Origin: JBGPYB01 sp041493035
Lineage (GTDB): Bacteria; Acidobacteriota; Vicinamibacteria; Fen-336
Assembly (NCBI GenBank): GCA_041493035.1
Contig: JBGPYB010000034.1
Location: 1 to 33,141 of the forward strand
Length of the DNA: 33,141 nucleotides
Direction: 5' to 3'
Shown: positions 1 through 6,952 of the stretch, one piece after another
How positions within the stretch are numbered: position 1 is the first letter of the stretch
How the letters are laid out: the number at the start of each line of letters is the position of its first letter
Position numbers and translations under genes: made by a program
Notes under the pieces: generated by a model
Seen by the model: only the letters and a program-made list of their open reading frames with translations
What the model was told of the DNA's origin: nothing
The model's database searches: none

Positions 1-351
1 AAACAGGACAACAACGCGCAGGCTCAGGAACAGGCCGCCAAGCGCACGACGGACACCCAGCAGGCCGCGGCCGCAGAACGCACGAAGGCTCAGGAACAGC
101 AGAAGGCCAATGCGCAGGCCCAGGCGGACAAGCGCGCGACGGATCAGCAGGCGCGTGCTCAGCAGCAGAACGACCAGAAGCAGCGCAGTCAGCAACAAGC
201 GGATCAGCAGCGCGCGAAGGCTCAGGAACAGCAGAAGGCCAACGCGCAGGCCCAGGCGGACAAACACGCGCAGGACCAGCAGGCGAAGGACAAGGGCAAG
301 AAGAGCCCCAAAGCTTCGCCGACGCCACCACCGGCTGGGAAGCAGGAGTAG
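1..351 (+). CDS. 3' end of a Gln/Ala/Lys-rich low-complexity protein (partial)
   Basis: The window opens inside a gene. Frame 1 is open from base 1 to a TAG at 349-351 and gives 116 residues made almost only of Gln, Ala, Lys, Asp, Arg and Asn, ending in a Lys/Pro-rich tail (KSPKASPTPPPAGKQE). A unit reading KAQEQQKANAQAQADK occurs twice, 44 codons apart. The composition predicts a charged helix, coiled coil or disordered tail; no catalytic motif is visible. The N-terminus lies off the window, so membrane or secretion signals cannot be judged. The frame choice rests on the absence of stops, the in-frame repeat and the hydrophilic bias; frame 2 is also open over 110-490 but gives an implausible Arg/Ser-rich product. 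I cannot assign a function. Confidence 0.65.
   Translation, partial: KQDNNAQAQEQAAKRTTDTQQAAAAERTKAQEQQKANAQAQADKRATDQQARAQQQNDQKQRSQQQADQQRAKAQEQQKANAQAQADKHAQDQQAKDKGKKSPKASPTPPPAGKQE
85..263 (+). repeat. Two 47-bp near-identical direct repeats inside the Gln/Ala-rich gene
   Basis: Bases 85-131 and 217-263 are the same 47-base sequence with a single difference (T versus C in a third codon position). They start 132 bases apart, exactly 44 codons, so the reading frame is kept. Near-identity at DNA level suggests a recent duplication or continuing slippage within the gene rather than only selection on the protein. Confidence 0.85.
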
Positions 352-453
352 GCGGGCACTTGAGCAAGCAGTGCAGATCTCCGGAAGCGAAGGGGCCGGC
401 TGCCACGGAGGCGACATTCCGTCGTCCCGCGGCGCTCGGCCCTCCCGCTCACG

Positions 454-470
454 CGTCGAGTCGCTCGACG
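454..470 (+). other. Perfect 7-bp hairpin before the small membrane gene
   Basis: CGTCGAG (454-460), a TCG loop, and CTCGACG (464-470) form a perfect inverted repeat. It sits 8 bases before the AGGAGG ribosome-binding site of the next gene. No T-run follows, so it is a weak candidate for an intrinsic terminator. It could be an RNA stem behind the upstream gene or an mRNA-stability element. The rest of 352-489 shows nothing I can identify. Confidence 0.35.
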
Positions 471-489
471 GTGAGCACAGGAGGACGTG

Positions 490-636
490 ATGCTCATGAC
501 GATTCTGGTCGTGCTTGGAATTCTATGGTTGTTGGGATTCAGTCTGCACATCGGCGGGGGACTGATCCACGTGCTGCTGGTCGTGGCGCTGGTGCTCTTT
601 ATCCTGAACCAGCTGGGTGGACGCCGACTGGCGTGA
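490..636 (+). CDS. Small hydrophobic membrane protein, DUF5670/lmo0937 type
   Basis: This is a 48-residue protein, almost wholly hydrophobic, with two short membrane segments around residues 3-17 and 25-43, a Gly-rich turn between them (HIGGG), and a basic GGRRLA tail. This pattern (WLLG, then GG.IH.LLV) is typical of the DUF5670/lmo0937 family of tiny membrane proteins of unknown role, often found beside stress genes. The start is well supported: AGGAGG at 479-484 lies 5 bases before the ATG at 490. It stands 39 bases before the YggT-like gene on the same strand and may be co-transcribed with it. Function is unknown; the family call is from recognition of the pattern, not a search. Confidence 0.8.
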   Translation: MLMTILVVLGILWLLGFSLHIGGGLIHVLLVVALVLFILNQLGGRRLA

Positions 637-675
637 AGCCGCATCAACAGTTGGACGTCTGAAAGGAAGCTCTCG

Positions 676-1191
676 ATGGATCCACAAACGGTCGCCGCCG
701 ACGAAGCCCGCCGCATCGCACAGCACGAGCTCGTGAAGAGCAAGCTGGAGGAGGACGTCCACGCCCGCATCGCCCGGGAGTCTGCCGCGAGCAGCCCGGC
801 GGAGCAGGACGAGGTGAAGTCGGTGGCGGCCGGCCTGAAGCACAAGGCCACGAGGGAAGTGGCCGATACCGAGGGCGAGCTACAGCGGGCCCGCCTCATG
901 ACCCGCGTCTCGCAGGTGGGGGACTATGTCTTCTGCCTGATCTATGGACTGATCGGCCTCGAGATCGTCCTTCAGCTCTTTGGGGCGCGGCAGGCCAGCG
1001 GCTTCAAGCGCCTGCTCGACGTAGTCACGCTGCCGGTGCTGGGCCCATTCCGCGGGCTCATGCCGGACCCCGCCGTCGGCTCCATGCGGTTGATGCTGTC
1101 CTATGTCGTCGCCCTGGTCGTCTACGTTCTCTTGCACCTGGCATTCAATGGCCTCCTTCGACTCTTCGCGCAACGAAAGTCGAGCATCTAG
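676..1191 (+). CDS. YggT-like membrane protein with charged N-terminal extension
   Basis: The protein has 171 residues. Residues 1-75 are charged and helical, rich in Glu, Ala and Lys. Residues 82-104 and 137-158 are membrane helices, and between them lies a YggT-like signature (LPVLGPFRG, residues 119-127). YggT family proteins are small integral membrane proteins; roles in osmotic tolerance and cell-division-linked functions have been proposed for relatives, but the molecular activity is not settled. A purine-rich AAGGAAG at 663-669 precedes the ATG. The last 13 codons (GLLRLFAQRKSSI) are nearly repeated after the site-2 protease gene at 3415-3456. The next gene starts 5 bases after this stop, implying one transcript. 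The N-terminal extension is not part of the classical YggT fold. Confidence 0.75.
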   Translation: MDPQTVAADEARRIAQHELVKSKLEEDVHARIARESAASSPAEQDEVKSVAAGLKHKATREVADTEGELQRARLMTRVSQVGDYVFCLIYGLIGLEIVLQLFGARQASGFKRLLDVVTLPVLGPFRGLMPDPAVGSMRLMLSYVVALVVYVLLHLAFNGLLRLFAQRKSSI

Positions 1192-1196
1192 CCTCC

Positions 1197-1553
1197 ATGA
1201 CCCACGGCCACGAGTCGCACCCGACTGGATGGGCTTGGGGAGTCGCGGCCCGGGTCTACTCGGGTATACGCCAACGCGATGGAAAGACGTTGGTCAGCGT
1301 GAACGGTTGGCCCCTCGATCCGCGTTCGAGCCTCCGGAGCCCGTCGGTCACGGCCTTCGACTGGGGTTACGAGGGTCATGGCGGTCCGGAGCAGCTCGCG
1401 CTGGCCATTCTCTCCGATCACTTCGGTGGCCCGGGAGGGGCTCGCCGGCACTACGAGACCTTCACGCGGCGCGTGATCGGTCGACTGCCCAGGGACAGCT
1501 GGACCCTGACGGGCGCGGAAATCAAGGCGTCTTGTGCCGAAGGTGAGCAATGA
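1197..1553 (+). CDS. DUF6166-domain protein
   Basis: The protein has 118 residues and is predicted cytoplasmic. The central stretch FDWGYEGHGGPEQLALAIL (residues 54-72), followed by DHFG and a C-terminal W.L...I motif, matches my memory of the DUF6166 family, whose biochemical role is unknown. The ATG lies 5 bases after the YggT-like stop and has no clear Shine-Dalgarno sequence, so translation probably depends on the upstream gene. The last 20 bases overlap the GTG start of the slipin gene in another frame. Tight packing with membrane genes on both sides suggests a job linked to them, but that is inference only. Confidence 0.7.
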   Translation: MTHGHESHPTGWAWGVAARVYSGIRQRDGKTLVSVNGWPLDPRSSLRSPSVTAFDWGYEGHGGPEQLALAILSDHFGGPGGARRHYETFTRRVIGRLPRDSWTLTGAEIKASCAEGEQ

Positions 1554-2280
1554 TGCCATCGCCGTCGTCAGCGGTCTGCTCGCCCTCTGGCTCTTGCTCT
1601 CCCTCAAGGTGCTGAAGGACTACGAGTGGGGAGTGATCTTCCGGATGGGCCAGCTCCTTCCGAAGGCCCTGGGGCCCGGCCTCGTGGTCGTGGCCTGGCC
1701 TGTCGATCGCATGGTGCGGGTCAGCCTCAAGACCATCGTGCTCGAGGTGCCGTTGCAGGATCCGATAGAGGAGGGCGACGTCCCCGTCAGGGTCAACGCC
1801 GTGGTGCATTTCCGTGTGACCGACTCCCTGAAGGCGGTGGCTCGGAGGGGCCAGGACCCCCACGCGACCACGGAGATGGACCGCGCGACACTCCCCAGCC
1901 GGCTCGGCCAGGACCATCTGGACGGGCTGCACTCGGAACGCGAGCGGCTCGGCGCGCTCCGGCAGGAGGTGATCGACCGGCACACGGACGCCCGGGTGGG
2001 CAAGGACTCAGAGATCGCCATCAAGGCGGTCGTGGACGTGCCCCAGGAGCTGAAGCGGGTCATGGCGGAACAGGCCGCGCGCGAAGGTGAGGTTCGCGCT
2101 CATATCGCGGCGGCCGAGCACTCGGATGTCGCGCCCCTTTCGCTGCAACTCGGGTCGGAGCTCGCTCCGGAGAGCGACTCCTCAGTCGCCTTTCCAATCC
2201 CCGGCGACTGGCTGACGGCGCTATTCGCGTCGAGTGAGACGTCGGCGTTTACGGTCGCAAGCCGGACGGAGCAGGGATAG
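1534..2280 (+). CDS. Slipin-type SPFH/stomatin protein, shortened C-terminal part
   Basis: The protein has 248 residues. An N-terminal membrane anchor (about 8-24) is followed by a Band 7 domain with slipin hallmarks: YEWGVIFRMG (30-39), GPGL, DRMVRVSLKT, and VPVRVNAVVHFRV (83-95), then LGQDHLDGLHSERE. Slipins are inner-membrane proteins that oligomerise into microdomains and often partner with membrane proteases. After AEQAAREGEVRAHI, the usual GE.QAA..L..AA helix is reduced to about a dozen residues before resuming at VAFPIP, so roughly 20-25 residues appear missing. Several otherwise conserved positions (the QTTLR and W-G segments) also differ. The start is GTG 1534, with AAGG at 1524-1527; GTG 1543 is an alternative. 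The stop is 3 bases before the site-2 protease ATG. It is either a diverged functional form or an early stage of decay. Confidence 0.8.
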   Translation: MPKVSNDAIAVVSGLLALWLLLSLKVLKDYEWGVIFRMGQLLPKALGPGLVVVAWPVDRMVRVSLKTIVLEVPLQDPIEEGDVPVRVNAVVHFRVTDSLKAVARRGQDPHATTEMDRATLPSRLGQDHLDGLHSERERLGALRQEVIDRHTDARVGKDSEIAIKAVVDVPQELKRVMAEQAAREGEVRAHIAAAEHSDVAPLSLQLGSELAPESDSSVAFPIPGDWLTALFASSETSAFTVASRTEQG

Positions 2281-2283
2281 AAG

Positions 2284-3402
2284 ATGATCGTAAACAACCG
2301 GACGGACCAGATCCAGATCGCCAGGGTGATCGGGATCCCCATCTACGTCCACTTCAGCGGACTGGTCATCTTCGGCCTGGTCGTCTGGACCTTGTCGACG
2401 GGCTACTTTCCGGCGCAGCACCCGGATCTCCCGGCCGTCTCCTACTGGGCCAAGGGCCTCGTGGCGTCGGTCCTCCTCTTCGTCTCCATCATCCTCCACG
2501 AGCTGGGACATGCCGTCGTCGCCCTCCGTCGTGGCCTGCGCACCCGGTCGATCACCCTCTTCATCTTCGGAGGCGTCGCACAGCTCGAGAGTGACCCCAA
2601 GGATGGACGCGCCGAGTTCTGGATGGCGGCTGCCGGGCCCCTGGTCAGCCTCACCCTGGCGGGCCTCTTCTACACTTGCGCGATCCTCCCGTTTGCGGGT
2701 CCTTCGACCACAGCGGTGGCGAAGTATCTGGCGCTGATCAACCTGATCCTCGCGGTCTTCAACCTGCTTCCGGCCTTCCCGATGGATGGCGGACGGCTCT
2801 TGCGCGGCGCTCTCTGGGGACCTCTTGGCAAGGTGCGCGCCACATGGATCGCCAGCGGAGCAGGGACCTTCTTCGCCTTCTTCCTCATCTTCTCTGGAGT
2901 CTTCAGCCTGCTCCGGGGGGATTCCTTCGCCGGCGTCTGGTACGTCCTGCTGGGATGGCTCATCAAGAACGGCGCTGCGGCCGGCTTTCAGCAAGCGCGC
3001 TTCGACGAGACCCTTCGTTCCGTCACCGTCCGCGAGGCCATGGTGGAGAGCGTCGCGACGATACCCGGCAGCGGCTCTGTCGGGGAAGCGGCGAGCGGAC
3101 GCCTCATGCGAGACGGCCACCGAAGCTACCCGGTCATGCGGAGCGATTCGGTCGTCGGCCTCATCTTCCGCAAGGACGTGTCGCGACTTTCGGCGGAGGA
3201 GAGAGAGTCGACATCCGTTCAAGGCGCCATGCGCCCGCTGACGGATGCCATGGTCATTGATCCGGAGGCCATGCTCCCGGCGGCGATCGCCAAGATGGCC
3301 CAAGCGAGGACGCGGCGGCTCCTGGTCGTGGAGGGAGATCGACTGCTGGGCCTGCTGACGATAAACGGAGTGATACGCCGCCTGCAAGGGGGTGGCACAT
3401 AA
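2284..3402 (+). CDS. Site-2 protease (M50 family) with C-terminal CBS region, Rip3-like
   Basis: This 372-residue polytopic membrane zinc protease cuts within or near membrane helices. The zinc motif HELGH is at residues 72-76 in a hydrophobic helix, and the second motif NLLPAFPMDGG is at 160-170, supplying the third zinc-binding Asp. Other membrane segments lie near 24-42, 58-71, 115-135, 145-165 and 190-212. Residues about 245-370 form a CBS-pair-like cytoplasmic region (REAMVESV, VVGLIFRKDVS, RLLVVEGDRLLGLLT), which in relatives binds nucleotides and tunes activity. The substrate is unknown; family members cleave anti-sigma factors or membrane proteins. It directly follows the slipin gene, a likely partner. 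The ATG at 2284 has only a weak purine-rich site. After the TAA stop the same frame continues for 17 codons into a YggT-like tail. Confidence 0.9.
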   Translation: MIVNNRTDQIQIARVIGIPIYVHFSGLVIFGLVVWTLSTGYFPAQHPDLPAVSYWAKGLVASVLLFVSIILHELGHAVVALRRGLRTRSITLFIFGGVAQLESDPKDGRAEFWMAAAGPLVSLTLAGLFYTCAILPFAGPSTTAVAKYLALINLILAVFNLLPAFPMDGGRLLRGALWGPLGKVRATWIASGAGTFFAFFLIFSGVFSLLRGDSFAGVWYVLLGWLIKNGAAAGFQQARFDETLRSVTVREAMVESVATIPGSGSVGEAASGRLMRDGHRSYPVMRSDSVVGLIFRKDVSRLSAEERESTSVQGAMRPLTDAMVIDPEAMLPAAIAKMAQARTRRLLVVEGDRLLGLLTINGVIRRLQGGGT

Positions 3403-3456
3403 AGGAAAGAGACGGGACTCCTGCGACTCTTCGCGCAAAGGAAGGCGAGCATCTAG
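3403..3456 (+). pseudogene. Relict 3' tail of a YggT-like gene, in frame behind the protease stop
   Basis: After the protease TAA (3400-3402) the same frame reads RKET and then GLLRLFAQRKASI before a TAG at 3454-3456. The last 13 residues match the C-terminus of the YggT-like protein (GLLRLFAQRKSSI) at 12 of 13 positions, and the DNA 3415-3456 matches 1150-1191 at 37 of 42 bases, including the stop codon. Similarity ends after the stop. No start codon or membrane helices remain, so this is a leftover, not a gene. It could be the scar of a lost YggT paralogue or of a recombination between two copies. Confidence 0.7.
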
Positions 3457-3462
3457 CGGAGT

Positions 3463-3487
3463 GGTGAGCAGAGTCCTCTCTGCCACC
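3463..3487. terminator. Hairpin between the convergent protease and glyA genes
   Basis: GGTG (3463-3466), a bulged A, GCAGAG (3468-3473), loop TCCT, CTCTGC (3478-3483) and CACC (3484-3487) form a 10-bp stem. It lies between two converging genes, just 8 bases from the end of glyA. There is no clear T-run on either strand, so it is a possible bidirectional terminator or 3'-end-protecting stem rather than a textbook intrinsic terminator. Confidence 0.5.
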
Positions 3488-3495
3488 CGCCCACG

Positions 3496-4770
3496 TCAGG
3501 CTCCTGCGAGGACCTTCTCGTACGCCGCGAGGCGCGAGGCGTAGAGGGGAAAGCGATCGCAGATCTTCTGAACATCGCGCTTGACGTCTGCCAACTCGGT
3601 TTCGTTCTCGACGCTCTTCAAGGCGCGCGAGATGAGCTGGCCGATCAGTTCCATCTCCTTTTCTCTCATCCCTCGCGTCGTGAGGGCCGGCGTCCCGATG
3701 CGGATCCCGGAGGCGACCATCGGCTTGTTCGTGTCGAAGGGGATCGTGTTCTTGTTCACGGTGATGCCGGCGCGATCGAGCGCCGCCTCGGCCGCCTTCC
3801 CCGTGATCCCACGGCTGAAGACGTCGACGAGAATCAAGTGGGTGTCGGTTCCGCCGGAGACGAGGCGCCATCCTTCCGCGGCCAGGCTCGCGGCCAGTGC
3901 CTTCGCATTGGCCACGATCTGTTGTTGATAGGTCTTGAACTCGGGAGCGAGCGCCTCCTTGAAGGCCACGGCCTTGGCGGCGATAACGTGCATGAGCGGA
4001 CCACCCTGCACCCCCGGAAAAACACGCCGATCGAGTTCTTTCGCCCACTTCTCCTGGCAGAGGATCATTCCACCGCGTGGGCCGCGGAGCGTCTTGTGGG
4101 TCGTGGTGGTGACGAACTCGCAGTGGGGGACAGGGCTCGGGTGCAGGCTGGCGACGATGAGACCGGCGACGTGGGCGACGTCGGCCATGATTGGCGCGCC
4201 CACCGCATCCGCCACCTTTCGCACCGCAGGGAAGTCGATGATCCGAGGATAGGCGCTGGCCCCGACCACGATCATCTTCGGCTTGTGCTCGAGGGCGAGG
4301 CTCATCATCGCGTCGTAGTCGATCCGCTCGTCCTCCTTGCGCACGCCATAGGGGACGATGTTGAAGTAGAGGCCCGAGAAGTTGAGGGGACTGCCGTGGG
4401 TCAGATGCCCGCCGTGGGAGAGGTTCATGCCTAGCACCGTGTCGCCGGGCTTCACCGCCGTCATGTAGACGGCCATGTTCGCCTGGGCCCCCGAGTGGGG
4501 CTGCACGTTCGCGTGGTCGGAACCAAAGAGTTGCTTGGCGCGGTCGATAGCCAGGCGCTCTGCCACGTCTACGAACTCGCATCCGCCGTAGAAGCGCCTC
4601 CCCGGGTACCCTTCGGCGTACTTGTTCGTGAGCACCGACCCCAGCGCCTCGAGGACGGCCTCCGACACGAAGTTCTCCGAGGCGATCATCTCGAGCTGTG
4701 ATCCCTCCCGGCGCGTCTCGTTCCGGAGGACGTCGGCGATCTCGGGGTCAACGCGGGACAGATTCTCCAT
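3496..4770 (-). CDS. glyA: Serine hydroxymethyltransferase
   Basis: The enzyme converts L-serine and tetrahydrofolate to glycine and 5,10-methylene-tetrahydrofolate in the cytoplasm, the main source of one-carbon units. The 424-residue length is normal for bacterial SHMT. Visible motifs are the N-terminal ASENFVS (30-36), NKYAEGYPGRRFYGG (49-63), DVAHVAGL (197-204) and the pyridoxal-phosphate site TTTTHKTLRGPRGG with Lys226. The start ATG at 4770 gives the usual N-terminus. It has no Shine-Dalgarno sequence and a TATACT box only 6 bases upstream, so the message may be leaderless. It is transcribed alone, divergent from rlmI (65-base gap) and convergent with the protease gene. Confidence 0.98.
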   Translation of the reverse strand: MENLSRVDPEIADVLRNETRREGSQLEMIASENFVSEAVLEALGSVLTNKYAEGYPGRRFYGGCEFVDVAERLAIDRAKQLFGSDHANVQPHSGAQANMAVYMTAVKPGDTVLGMNLSHGGHLTHGSPLNFSGLYFNIVPYGVRKEDERIDYDAMMSLALEHKPKMIVVGASAYPRIIDFPAVRKVADAVGAPIMADVAHVAGLIVASLHPSPVPHCEFVTTTTHKTLRGPRGGMILCQEKWAKELDRRVFPGVQGGPLMHVIAAKAVAFKEALAPEFKTYQQQIVANAKALAASLAAEGWRLVSGGTDTHLILVDVFSRGITGKAAEAALDRAGITVNKNTIPFDTNKPMVASGIRIGTPALTTRGMREKEMELIGQLISRALKSVENETELADVKRDVQKICDRFPLYASRLAAYEKVLAGA

Positions 4771-4776
4771 GGCGAA

Positions 4777-4782
4777 AGTATA
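4777..4782 (-). promoter_or_regulatory. Probable -10 box of glyA (possible leaderless transcript)
   Basis: On the minus strand TATACT occupies 4782-4777, with 6 bases to the ATG at 4770. A transcript starting about 7 bases after a -10 box would begin at the start codon. No Shine-Dalgarno-like sequence precedes the ATG, which fits leaderless translation. No good -35 box is seen at 16-18 bases. Confidence 0.5.
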
Positions 4783-4819
4783 AGTCCTGGGCAGTGCGAG
4801 TCATCGCCGCCGCGTGACA

Positions 4820-4825
4820 TAGAAT
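4820..4825 (+). promoter_or_regulatory. Probable -10 box of rlmI (very short leader)
   Basis: TAGAAT at 4820-4825 is followed by 10 bases and then the ATG at 4836, predicting a leader of only about 4 bases. There is no Shine-Dalgarno sequence between them and no convincing -35 box. Confidence 0.4.
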
Positions 4826-4835
4826 CCTTGCGCCC

Positions 4836-6005
4836 ATGAAACCCGAAGGCGTCGCTCTCCTCACTCGAAAGGGGGAGACCCGCGTCCTCCGAGGCCATCC
4901 GTGGATCTTCCGGTCCGACGTCGCCCGCGTAGACGGCGCGTCCCCGGGCTCGGTCGTCCGCGTCCAAGGGACTCACGGGAAGCCGCTGGGCTTCGCCCTC
5001 CACTCGACGCGCTCCGAGATTCGGCTGCGGATGATCGAGCGCAGCTCGGAGCTCAGCGCAAACTGGCTTCGCGATCGCCTGGCCGCAGCCATCGCGTGGC
5101 GCGAGACGGTGGCGGCTGGGGCCGCGGCCTGCCGGCTCGTCCACGGCGAAGGGGACGGCCTGCCATCGCTCGTCGTGGATCGCTACGGCGACTACCTCGC
5201 GATCCAGACCCTGTCGCAGGGAACCGAGCGGATGAAGGACGCCATCGTCGGGGCGCTGGTGGAGCTCCTGTCGCCCAAGGGGATCCTGGAGCGGAATGAT
5301 CCGCGGGTACGCTCTCTCGAGGGGCTCGAGTCGCGAGTGGGCCTGCTCCACGGCGAGGTGCCCGACATCGTCCACGTCGACGAGGGGGGCATCATCCTCG
5401 AAGCCGACCTGTGGAAGGGGCAGAAGACAGGGCTATTCCTCGACCAGCGCGAGAACCATCTGATGGCGCGATCATACGCTCGCGGCCGCGTTCTCGATGG
5501 CTTCACCTACCACGGCGGCTTTGCCCTGAGCGTGGCCCGGCAAGCGGAGCAGGTGATCGCCGTGGACCTCTCGGCCGAGGCTTTGGAGCGCGTGAAGAGC
5601 AACGCGGCCCGCAACGGCCTCGCCAACGTCGAGACCCGTGACGCCAACGTCTTCGACCTGCTCCGCGAGCTCCATGCCAAGGGCGAGCGCTTCTCGACGG
5701 TAATCCTGGACCCGCCGGCCTTCGCCAAGAGCAAGGACGCCGTCGAGAAAGCGCGCCGCGGCTACAAGGACATCAACCTCCGGGCGCTGAGGCTGCTGGA
5801 GCCGGGGGGTTGTCTCATCACCTGTTCCTGTTCGTACCACGTCCACGAGTCGGACTTGGAGGAGATTCTCGCCGACGCCGCGGTGGACGCCGGGGCCACG
5901 GTCACGGTAGTCGAAAAACGCCGCCAGGGCCGGGACCACCCGGTCGTCCTGGGCGTCCCCGAGACGTACTACCTCAAGTGCTTCGTGCTGCGGAAGCTGG
6001 CCTGA
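4836..6005 (+). CDS. rlmI: RlmI-type 23S rRNA (cytosine-5) methyltransferase
   Basis: A 389-residue SAM-dependent RNA methyltransferase. By family, RlmI makes m5C at position 1962 of 23S rRNA. The N-terminal PUA-like domain (about 1-75) has the HPWIFRSDV segment. Then come EGDGLPSLVVDRYGD (105-119) and the FLDQREN motif (201-207) that opens the Rossmann methyltransferase domain. SAM-binding acidic residues follow in IAVDLS (241-246), with LDPPAFAKSK (291-300) and the catalytic-cysteine region ITCSCSYHV (328-336). The length is usual. The stop is one base from the cysK stop on the other strand. The exact target base is inferred from the family; relatives of this COG1092 type can differ. Confidence 0.92.
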   Translation: MKPEGVALLTRKGETRVLRGHPWIFRSDVARVDGASPGSVVRVQGTHGKPLGFALHSTRSEIRLRMIERSSELSANWLRDRLAAAIAWRETVAAGAAACRLVHGEGDGLPSLVVDRYGDYLAIQTLSQGTERMKDAIVGALVELLSPKGILERNDPRVRSLEGLESRVGLLHGEVPDIVHVDEGGIILEADLWKGQKTGLFLDQRENHLMARSYARGRVLDGFTYHGGFALSVARQAEQVIAVDLSAEALERVKSNAARNGLANVETRDANVFDLLRELHAKGERFSTVILDPPAFAKSKDAVEKARRGYKDINLRALRLLEPGGCLITCSCSYHVHESDLEEILADAAVDAGATVTVVEKRRQGRDHPVVLGVPETYYLKCFVLRKLA

Positions 6006-6006
6006 G

Positions 6007-6945
6007 CTAGATCTCGTCCGACGCTTCGGTGATCCCCTCGAACAGGAAGGTCGACAGGTAGCGCTCGCCGGTGTCGGGAAGCATGGCCAGCAGCACCGAG
6101 CCGGCCGGGGCTTTCTCGGCGACCTTGACCGCGGCCGCGAAGGTGCCTCCCGAAGACACGCCGCAGAAGATCCCTTCCTTCTGGGAGAGGGCGCGGGCGG
6201 CGTCACGAGCCTCGACGTCGGTCACCAGGACCACTTCGTCGTAAATCTTCTTGTTGAAGACCTTCGGGACGAAGTCCGGGTTCCATCCCTGGATCTTGTG
6301 GGGCTGCCACTCCCCCTTCGACACGATGGGTGCGCCTGCCGGCTCGGTGTAGACGATCTTGGTCTCGGGGCGGGCCACCTTCAGGACCTCGCCCACGCCC
6401 ATGATAGTGCCACCGGTCCCGATGCCGCTCACGAAGTAGTCGAGGCGGCGGCCGGCAAAGTCGCGGAGGATCTCGGGGGCCGTCGTGTTCCGGTGATACT
6501 CGGGGTTCGAGGGGTTCTCGAACTGCTGCGGAAAGAACCAGCCGTGCTTCTTCGCCAGCTCCTCGGCCTTCTTGACCATCCCCGTGCCGCGTTCCGCCGC
6601 CGGCGACAGGACAACCTTGGCGCCCAAGGCCTTCATGAGCTTGCGCCGCTCCACGCTGAAGCTGTCGGACATGATGGCCACGAACGGGTACCCCTTCACG
6701 GCGCAGACCATGGCGAGGGCGATCCCCGTGTTGCCCGATGTCGGCTCGATGACGGTCATCCCCGGTTTCAGGACGCCGCGGCGCTCCGCGTCCTCGATCA
6801 TCGCGATGGCGAGGCGGTCCTTCACCGAGCTCATCGGGTTGAAGGCCTCGACCTTCACGTAGATCGTGGTGTTGGCGGGCGCCAGCTTGTTGATGCGGAC
6901 GACCGGCGTGTTCCCGATCGTGCCGAGGATGCTGTCGTGGATCAT
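6007..6945 (-). CDS. cysK: Cysteine synthase A (O-acetylserine sulfhydrylase)
   Basis: This pyridoxal-phosphate enzyme forms L-cysteine from O-acetylserine and sulfide, the last step of cysteine biosynthesis in the cytoplasm. It has 312 residues, the usual length. The PLP lysine is Lys42 in NPMSSVKDR; the substrate loop TSGNTG is at 70-75, the phosphate-binding GTGGT at 177-181, and a GVSSGG motif near the C-terminus. An in-frame ATG exists 20 codons earlier (7005), but the start at 6945 begins exactly where the family does (MIHDSILGTIGNTPVVRI) and has a perfect AGGAGG at 6958-6953, 7 bases upstream. It is monocistronic, back to back with clpB across 184 bases. Confidence 0.96.
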   Translation of the reverse strand: MIHDSILGTIGNTPVVRINKLAPANTTIYVKVEAFNPMSSVKDRLAIAMIEDAERRGVLKPGMTVIEPTSGNTGIALAMVCAVKGYPFVAIMSDSFSVERRKLMKALGAKVVLSPAAERGTGMVKKAEELAKKHGWFFPQQFENPSNPEYHRNTTAPEILRDFAGRRLDYFVSGIGTGGTIMGVGEVLKVARPETKIVYTEPAGAPIVSKGEWQPHKIQGWNPDFVPKVFNKKIYDEVVLVTDVEARDAARALSQKEGIFCGVSSGGTFAAAVKVAEKAPAGSVLLAMLPDTGERYLSTFLFEGITEASDEI

Positions 6946-6952
6946 GAGATTG

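Noticed and set aside
2221..3486. Open frame of 421 codons on the minus strand across the site-2 protease gene
   Set aside because: Its product is a low-complexity Asp/Arg/Glu-rich sequence with no family features, and it mirrors a clear M50 protease on the other strand. Long antisense frames are expected in DNA with GC-rich third positions.
3254..4582. Open frame of 442 codons on the minus strand overlapping glyA in another frame
   Set aside because: glyA is unmistakable over the same bases; the alternative product is Arg/Gly/His-rich with no recognisable domain.
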